From Acidobacteriota bacterium (GTDB lineage Bacteria; Acidobacteriota; Terriglobia; 20CM-2-55-15), in contig QHXA01000068.1 in assembly GCA_003222755.1 (NCBI GenBank), positions 1,898 through 12,914 of the forward strand: a stretch of 11,017 nt of DNA. Reading direction: 5' to 3'. A program made the translations under genes and the position numbers. The notes beneath the pieces are model-generated. The model worked only from the letters and a program-made list of their open reading frames with translations. It had not been told where the DNA came from and searched no databases. Below are positions 7,146-11,017 of this stretch, piece by piece; position 1 is the stretch's first letter; each line of letters begins with the position of its first letter.

Positions 7146-7174
7146 GGGGACGAGGGGGCTGCCCCCTTGTCCCC
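7146..7174 (+). terminator. G/C-rich hairpin after tldE
   Basis: A 13-bp stem (7146-7158 with 7162-7174, one G-U) closes on a 3-nt loop directly after the tldE stop. No T-run follows, so it may act as a 3'-end stabiliser or a Rho-assisted stop. The right arm overlaps the possible -35 of the next gene. Confidence 0.45.
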
Positions 7175-7194
7175 GTTGCGGGCAATGGTATGCT
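7167..7194 (+). promoter_or_regulatory. Putative promoter of the SET-domain gene
   Basis: TTGTCC (7167-7172), a 16-bp spacer and TATGCT (7189-7194) preceded by TGG, an extended -10 pattern. The start codon at 7207 is only 12 nt further on, implying a leader of about 5 nt or none. Confidence 0.45.
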
Positions 7195-7206
7195 GAAACC
7201 TTCATT

Positions 7207-8088
7207 ATGAAAACGATGAAGACGACAGCATACCCATCATATGTAGACCATACGCCTATAGGACGCGGTTTGGTTGCATCTGAAAATCTTGAAGAAGCGG
7301 CCGTCGTGGAGCGGCTGGAAGGCCGCGTCGTCCCGTTGAGCAGGATACCTGAGAGCGAAATACGAATTGCTTTCGAGATCGACGATGACCGATGGATTGT
7401 GCCGCAATCGGATGCGCGGCACATCAATCATTCTTGTGATGCGAACTGCTACATCACGGGCAAACTCGATGTGATCACTTTTCGGAAGGTTTTGAAAGGC
7501 GAAGAACTAACGATCATGTACAACGAGGTAACGATCGAGAAGTACATGAGCAGAGGTTCCGTGCTGCCGAAGTGGGACGACCGGCGCAGCTTCGATTGCC
7601 GGTGCGGCGCTCCGAATTGTCTTGGCGTCATCGATCGATATGTCGTTCCAATCCCCTCCGATCCGAACTCGCGCAGGGTGCGCATGGGAGTCGTCGAAGG
7701 ACGTGGGCGCGGGATGTTTGCCGTCCGAAAATTCTTGAAAGGCGAATTGATCGAGCGGGGGCCAGTCGTCGTGATTGACCAAAAAAAATGGCCCAATGCC
7801 GCAAAAACCATCCTCTCGAACTACGCCTTCGATTGGGGAGAAAAGGATGAGCACGCCGCCATCGCGATGGGGTACATTTCCATTTACAATCACTCCTATT
7901 CGCCGAATGCGCAACTGGAGCAGATGCTAGACGAGTTGATGATGGAAATTATTGCCATCAAAGATATTGAAGCCGGCGAAGAAATCACGATCAATTACAA
8001 CGGCGACCCCACGAACCAGGACGCGCTGTGGTTTACGCAACGGGCTCCTCGGCCGCGGAGCGCCCGGAAGAAGTCGGGGCGGCGGTAG
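7207..8088 (+). CDS. Tandem SET-domain protein, predicted lysine methyltransferase
   Basis: SET proteins transfer methyl groups from S-adenosylmethionine to protein lysines. This 293-residue protein appears to hold two complete SET cores. SET1 (about 7-107) has NHSCDANC at 74-81 and GEELTIMY at 98-105, followed by a post-SET-like cysteine cluster C131, C133 and C138 (CRCGAPNC). SET2 (about 157-266) has GRGRGMFA at 165-172, NHSYSPN at 228-234 and GEEITINY at 257-264, with no cysteine cluster. These motifs form the SET pseudoknot, SAM site and catalytic tyrosine (Y105, Y264). The C-terminal tail (279-293) is strongly basic. ATG 7207 is preferred over ATG 7144, whose extra codons only translate an intergenic hairpin. 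The substrate is unknown. The gene is likely transcribed on its own from a promoter after the tldE hairpin. Confidence 0.88.
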   Translation: MKTMKTTAYPSYVDHTPIGRGLVASENLEEAAVVERLEGRVVPLSRIPESEIRIAFEIDDDRWIVPQSDARHINHSCDANCYITGKLDVITFRKVLKGEELTIMYNEVTIEKYMSRGSVLPKWDDRRSFDCRCGAPNCLGVIDRYVVPIPSDPNSRRVRMGVVEGRGRGMFAVRKFLKGELIERGPVVVIDQKKWPNAAKTILSNYAFDWGEKDEHAAIAMGYISIYNHSYSPNAQLEQMLDELMMEIIAIKDIEAGEEITINYNGDPTNQDALWFTQRAPRPRSARKKSGRR

Positions 8089-8128
8089 AACTCAGCATCC
8101 ATTTTTTTCTTCCTCCCGGAATTCCGCA

Positions 8129-8137
8129 TGCTAGAAT
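8129..8137 (+). promoter_or_regulatory. Putative extended -10 promoter of nadD
   Basis: TGC followed by TAGAAT (8132-8137; 5 of 6 consensus) forms an extended -10, with no clear -35. The nadD ATG is 12 nt further on and has no Shine-Dalgarno. Upstream, 8102-8108 is a T7 run after the SET gene without a clear stem before it. Confidence 0.45.
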
Positions 8138-8149
8138 CGCCCTCGGATC

Positions 8150-8767
8150 ATGAGGATTGCGATATTGGGTGGGACCTTTGATCCTATCCATAACGGACAT
8201 CTCGCCGCAGCTGAATCGGTCGCGGAAACTTTCCAAGTTGATGAGGTTCACTTCGTTCCTGCCTTTTCTCCCCCGCATAAAGAACCGCGTGGTATCACGT
8301 CGCCGTTCCACCGCTTTGCTATGGTTGCGTTGGCGACAGTTTCCTTTGATCGCTTTCGGACGTCTACAATAGAAGTAGATGTCCTCGAAAGGCGTTACAC
8401 GGTTGAGACACTCGATGCGATGAAAAACGCGCATCCAGGTGCCGACCTTCTGTTCATAGTCGGAACAGATATGTACCAGGAAATCGAGACCTGGAAAAAT
8501 TACCGGCGACTGTTCGAGTTGGCGCACCTCGTGATCGTGAATCGTCCAGGATTCCCATTCCGCGAGGACATCGCGCCTCATCAGATCCTCAACGACAAAC
8601 AAACGACGACATTGCCACAGGACGCCGCCGTCTTTTACTTGCCGTTCGTCGAGCAGCCGATCTCTTCGACGGAAATCCGCGACGAGCGCAAGCGAGGACA
8701 ACAGGTAAGCCACTGGCTGCCGCCGACTGTGTGGAGCTACATTGAGAAAAACAAACTCTATTCGTAA
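8150..8767 (+). CDS. nadD: Nicotinate-nucleotide adenylyltransferase
   Basis: NadD joins nicotinate mononucleotide and ATP to make deamido-NAD+, the step before NAD synthetase in the cytosol. The 205-residue protein has the nucleotidyltransferase signature GGTFDPIHNGHL at 7-18 (ATP-binding HxGH as H14-N-G-H17), FVPAFSPPHK at 35-44, the FIVGTDMY segment at 102-109, and the C-terminal ISSTEIR at 171-177, which is characteristic of the family. Length is normal. ATG 8150 is fixed by the family N-terminus. The gene leads a nadD-rsfS-rlmH cluster; the stop is 28 bp before rsfS. An extended -10 lies 12 nt upstream of the start. Confidence 0.97.
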   Translation: MRIAILGGTFDPIHNGHLAAAESVAETFQVDEVHFVPAFSPPHKEPRGITSPFHRFAMVALATVSFDRFRTSTIEVDVLERRYTVETLDAMKNAHPGADLLFIVGTDMYQEIETWKNYRRLFELAHLVIVNRPGFPFREDIAPHQILNDKQTTTLPQDAAVFYLPFVEQPISSTEIRDERKRGQQVSHWLPPTVWSYIEKNKLYS

Positions 8768-8795
8768 TGAACAAGGAGAAAAGACACAACAATTG

Positions 8796-9161
8796 ATGCA
8801 AACAGAAAATCAACTGTCTGAAGCGATCGAAGCCGCACTCGACAAGAAGGCCCAGGATGCGGTTGTTGTCGAACTAGGCGATATTTGTTCGTTCACCAAT
8901 TACTTCCTCATCTGCACGGGAACCTCAACACGCCACAACCAAACGATTGCGGATCACATCCAAGAAACATTGAAAAAACAAGGTGTGCGTCCACTGCACA
9001 TTGAAGGACATACCGAAGGCGAATGGATCCTGCTGGACTACGTCGATTTTGTGGTTCACATTTTTTCAGCCCGGGCGCGTGAATTCTACGATCTGGAACG
9101 GCTGTGGCGCGCCGGTAAGCGGCACGACGCGCGTGACTTGATCGGGCAGCGCGTGCCTTAA
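8796..9161 (+). CDS. rsfS: Ribosomal silencing factor RsfS
   Basis: RsfS binds ribosomal protein L14 and blocks joining of the 50S and 30S subunits, reducing translation when nutrients are low. The 121-residue product carries the DUF143/RsfS pattern: DAVVVELGDICSFTNYFLICTG-type core (residues about 21-42), STRHNQTIADHI, EGHTEGEWILLDYVDFVVHIF and the end REFYDLERLW. ATG 8796 is chosen from family length. The purine-rich AGGAG at 8774-8778 is 17 nt away, farther than usual, and an in-frame TTG at 8793 is a possible alternative; a longer open frame back to TTG 8742 overlaps nadD and has no family homology. Its place between nadD and rlmH is conserved in many bacteria. Confidence 0.96.
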   Translation: MQTENQLSEAIEAALDKKAQDAVVVELGDICSFTNYFLICTGTSTRHNQTIADHIQETLKKQGVRPLHIEGHTEGEWILLDYVDFVVHIFSARAREFYDLERLWRAGKRHDARDLIGQRVP

Positions 9162-9176
9162 AAATTTGCGCCTCGA

Positions 9177-9596
9177 ATGAAGCTGCGCCTGGTTTGGGTC
9201 GGAAAAACGAAGAACCCGCAACTGGCAAAGCTTTGCGAGGACTACATCGGCCGAATCCAGCACTTTTTGCCGTTGGAGATCGCTGAGGTCAAAGAAGCGA
9301 AGCTGCTCGCGGCGCTTGATTCTTCGGATCGGGTCATTGTGTTGGATCCGGGAGGGAACTCCTGGACATCCGCTCAGTTTGCAAAGTTCCTCCAACTGCA
9401 CATGACTTCGGATCCACGCCGGCTTACTTTCGTCATCGGCGATTACGCTGGTCTTCCTCCGGACGTAAAGAGGCGCGCCGACTTTGAATGGTCGCTCTCA
9501 CCATTGACCTTCACTCACGATTTGACACGCGTTCTTCTGCTCGAGCAGATCTATCGAGCCCTTTCGATCATCCACAACTTTCCGTATTCGAAATGA
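9177..9596 (+). CDS. rlmH: 23S rRNA (pseudouridine-1915-N3)-methyltransferase RlmH
   Basis: RlmH is a small SPOUT methyltransferase that uses SAM to methylate pseudouridine 1915 in helix 69 of 23S rRNA on the assembled ribosome. The 139-residue protein starts MKLRLVWVGKTKNP and has the typical LTFVIG strand, SLSPLTFTHDLTRVLLLEQIYRA and a short tail. Two differences from common members are visible: the SAM-loop reads IGDYAGL where IGG-x-x-GL is usual, and the tail ends PYSK where PYH(R/K) is usual, so a conserved C-terminal histidine is a serine. The gene starts 15 bp after rsfS with no clear Shine-Dalgarno, so it is probably translated from the same mRNA. A long A/T-rich hairpin follows. Confidence 0.95.
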   Translation: MKLRLVWVGKTKNPQLAKLCEDYIGRIQHFLPLEIAEVKEAKLLAALDSSDRVIVLDPGGNSWTSAQFAKFLQLHMTSDPRRLTFVIGDYAGLPPDVKRRADFEWSLSPLTFTHDLTRVLLLEQIYRALSIIHNFPYSK

Positions 9597-9605
9597 GAAG
9601 AATCA

Positions 9606-9671
9606 GCCACAAAAAAGGCACAAAATTCACAAGAGGCGACTTACTTTGTGATTTTTGTGCCTTTTTGTGGC
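9606..9671 (+). terminator. A/T-rich 26-27-bp inverted repeat after rlmH
   Basis: The arms 9606-9632 and 9646-9671 pair with one mismatch and one extra base. The left arm contains CACAA(A/G) units at 9608, 9619 and 9628. The right arm is T-rich but the T-runs are within the stem. It probably ends the nadD-rsfS-rlmH transcript and, by its symmetry, could work in both directions. The 102-bp gap 9597-9698 holds only this and the comF upstream signal. Confidence 0.5.
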
Positions 9672-9681
9672 CATTGTTTTG

Positions 9682-9687
9682 TATACT
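9682..9687 (+). promoter_or_regulatory. Putative -10 element of comF
   Basis: TATACT preceded by G, the same GTATACT as upstream of rplU, lies 11 nt before the TTG start of comF. No convincing -35 is seen at normal spacing. Confidence 0.35.
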
Positions 9688-9698
9688 GACGGCGCCCT

Positions 9699-10454
9699 TT
9701 GCGTTTCCCCAAACGCGCTTTGCTCGACTACATCCTCAATCTCCTGTTGCCAGTGCACTGTGTTCATTGTCATGCTCCGGTTCAAGAGCGTAGGTGGGGA
9801 GGGGCATGTCCGGAATGTTGGTCCAGCCTGATACGCGTCGAGCCGCCGTTCTGCACGAAATGCGGCGAGCCGGCGCCGGCGATTGAAGGCCTTTGCGGGT
9901 TATGTATCAAAGGCGAGCATGCCTTCGATTTCGCCAGATCCGCTCTGCTGTTCACTCGGACGCTTCGCGACATCATTCATCATCTGAAGTACTCCGACCG
10001 TGTTTCGCTAGCCAAGCCGCTGGGGGACATTTTAAAGGAATGCCTCGAGCGCGAAGCTTTCACCGGTGATTTGATTATCCCCGTTCCGCTCCACCGATCG
10101 CGCGAGCGACAGCGAGGATTCAATCAGGCCGAATTGATTGCGGAGCGGCTCGGGCGGCCCGTAGCTCCGCGATTACTGTGTCGCCGAAAGAACACGCCAA
10201 GCCAAACAGGTCTTACTCGAAACGAACGGAAACGAAATCTCGCGTCGGCATTTCAGATGCGCGGCGAGGTGAAAGGAAGGGTCATCGTCGTCGACGACGT
10301 CTACACGACGGGCTCGACCATGCACGAGATCGCTCGGACGCTGAAGCGCGCGGGAGCTGAACGCGTGGAAGTTCTGACGGTCGCGCGAGTGGCGAATGAG
10401 ATTTATCGGGCGGACGAAACCGACATTGCCGCAGGCGCGTCGATCACCCAGTGA
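9699..10454 (+). CDS. comF: ComF-family phosphoribosyltransferase-like protein
   Basis: ComF proteins combine an N-terminal zinc ribbon with a phosphoribosyltransferase fold; in naturally competent bacteria ComFC helps take up single-stranded DNA, but many members have unknown roles. The 251-residue protein has eight cysteines in four CxxC pairs (C21/C24, C37/C40, C52/C55, C66/C69), the LIIPVPLHRSRERQRGFNQ segment (125-143), and the PRPP-binding loop VIVVDDVYTTGST (195-207). The start is a TTG at 9699; an alternative TTG at 9720 would still keep all domains. A 6-bp hairpin, GCGTTT-CCCC-AAACGC, covers codons 1-6. No Shine-Dalgarno is visible. The 3' end overlaps lpxC on the other strand by 52 bp. 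No other competence gene lies in the window. Confidence 0.92.
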   Translation: MRFPKRALLDYILNLLLPVHCVHCHAPVQERRWGGACPECWSSLIRVEPPFCTKCGEPAPAIEGLCGLCIKGEHAFDFARSALLFTRTLRDIIHHLKYSDRVSLAKPLGDILKECLEREAFTGDLIIPVPLHRSRERQRGFNQAELIAERLGRPVAPRLLCRRKNTPSQTGLTRNERKRNLASAFQMRGEVKGRVIVVDDVYTTGSTMHEIARTLKRAGAERVEVLTVARVANEIYRADETDIAAGASITQ

Positions 10455-11017
10455 GATGTACTTTCCAACAACTCCGCGACAAACCGCGTATGCAGCGCGT
10501 GTCCGGCACGGTCGGCGACGAGCCGGCCCAGCACTGGCTGTCCAATCAACGCGAAATCGCCAAGCAAGTCGAGCATCTTATGACGGACAAACTCATCGCG
10601 GAAACGAAGCGACGTATCATTCAGCATACCGGTCTCGGTCATCACGATCGCGTTCTCCAGCGACCCGCCACGGATCAAACCGTTGGATTGCAGCTTCTCG
10701 ACTTCGCTGTAAAACCCAAAAGTTCGCGCGGGAGCAATGGAGTCTGCGTAATTCGTCGCGGTCAATTCGACCTGCAGGCTTTGCCTGCCAATCAGCGGAT
10801 GAGGAAAATTGATATCGTACTGAATAGAGAATGTTTCCGCGGGATAAATGCCGAGTGTCTTTTGGCCATCCCTCAATACGAATTCTTTAGTGATGCGAAT
10901 GTATTCCCGCGGCTTCTTCTGCTTCACAATACCGGCGCGGCCTATAGCTTCGGTGTAAGGAACCGCGCTACCGTCTAGAATGGGAACCTCGAAATTGTCG
11001 AGTTCGATATATGCATT
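10403..11017 (-). CDS. lpxC: UDP-3-O-acyl-N-acetylglucosamine deacetylase, 3' part
   Basis: LpxC is the zinc deacetylase that commits UDP-acyl-GlcNAc to lipid A synthesis at the inner face of the cytoplasmic membrane. The gene runs off the right edge in frame, so about 204 C-terminal codons of roughly 300 are seen. Visible marks are NAYIELDNFEVPILDGSAVP at the edge, ARTFGFYSEVE, the LIRGGSLENAIV loop, RHKMLDLLGD with two zinc ligands (H and D of HKxxxD-type spacing), and GHALHTRFV with the catalytic histidine. The first zinc histidine lies beyond the edge. The open frame continues upstream of the GTG at 10925-10927, so that codon is internal and not the start. It shows the organism is Gram-negative with lipid A. 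It converges on comF, overlapping it by 52 bp. Confidence 0.95.
   Translation of the reverse strand, partial: NAYIELDNFEVPILDGSAVPYTEAIGRAGIVKQKKPREYIRITKEFVLRDGQKTLGIYPAETFSIQYDINFPHPLIGRQSLQVELTATNYADSIAPARTFGFYSEVEKLQSNGLIRGGSLENAIVMTETGMLNDTSLRFRDEFVRHKMLDLLGDFALIGQPVLGRLVADRAGHALHTRFVAELLESTSHWVIDAPAAMSVSSAR

Noticed and set aside
7144..7206. Longer SET-protein start at ATG 7144 with a CPRC zinc-knuckle-like segment
   Set aside because: The extra 21 codons translate the G/C-rich hairpin and promoter region; the family-like sequence and a short leader start at ATG 7207.
8033..8713. Minus-strand open frame opposite nadD
   Set aside because: No family motif; mirrors the nadD codons and runs across the SET-nadD gap with no ribosome binding site.
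10396..10978. Plus-strand open frames to the right of comF
   Set aside because: They are antisense to lpxC, whose conserved zinc and catalytic motifs read clearly on the minus strand.

Overview
The window looks like a conserved chromosomal housekeeping segment from a Gram-negative, lipopolysaccharide-making bacterium with moderately GC-rich DNA. The presence of lpxC shows an outer membrane with lipid A. The combination of folate-dependent TrmFO, a short Obg without a C-terminal extension, an exported TldD/TldE pair and a SET-domain protein fits an acidobacterium-like soil or sediment lineage best. That taxonomic guess comes from gene content only and is held with moderate confidence. No rRNA, tRNA, CRISPR array, transposase or phage gene was seen.

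Layout from left to right, all on the + strand except the last gene. (1) The 3' part of trmFO, a class IV PLP aminotransferase broken by a 5-bp tandem duplication, and a xerC-type tyrosine recombinase form a tightly packed run with overlapping ends; trmFO next to xerC is an old bacterial neighbourhood, also seen in Bacillus. (2) A 164-bp gap carries a very long, nearly perfect palindrome, followed by rplU, rpmA and obgE, the classic large-subunit assembly cluster. (3) tldD, with a Tat-like signal, is followed after 2 bp by tldE, a predicted metalloprotease pair. (4) A protein with two SET domains in tandem. (5) nadD, rsfS and rlmH, another classic cluster (NAD synthesis, ribosome silencing, 23S rRNA methylation). 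(6) A comF-type phosphoribosyltransferase. (7) On the minus strand and running off the right edge, lpxC, whose 3' end overlaps comF tail-to-tail by 52 bp.

Together the genes mostly serve translation: tRNA T-loop methylation (TrmFO), ribosomal proteins L21 and L27, 50S assembly (Obg), subunit-joining control (RsfS) and 23S rRNA methylation (RlmH). In many bacteria rplU-rpmA-obgE and nadD-rsfS-rlmH lie close together; here the tldD-tldE-SET block sits between them.

The most unusual points are the tandem-SET protein, the Tat-marked TldD with an unmarked TldE partner, the GACTG duplication that breaks the aminotransferase, the roughly 92-bp palindrome before rplU, and a recurring upstream arrangement in which a -10-like element lies only 10-12 nt before the start codon with no Shine-Dalgarno sequence (tldD, SET gene, nadD, comF), which suggests leaderless mRNAs. 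I did not find a clearly new multi-gene defence or mobile system in this window.
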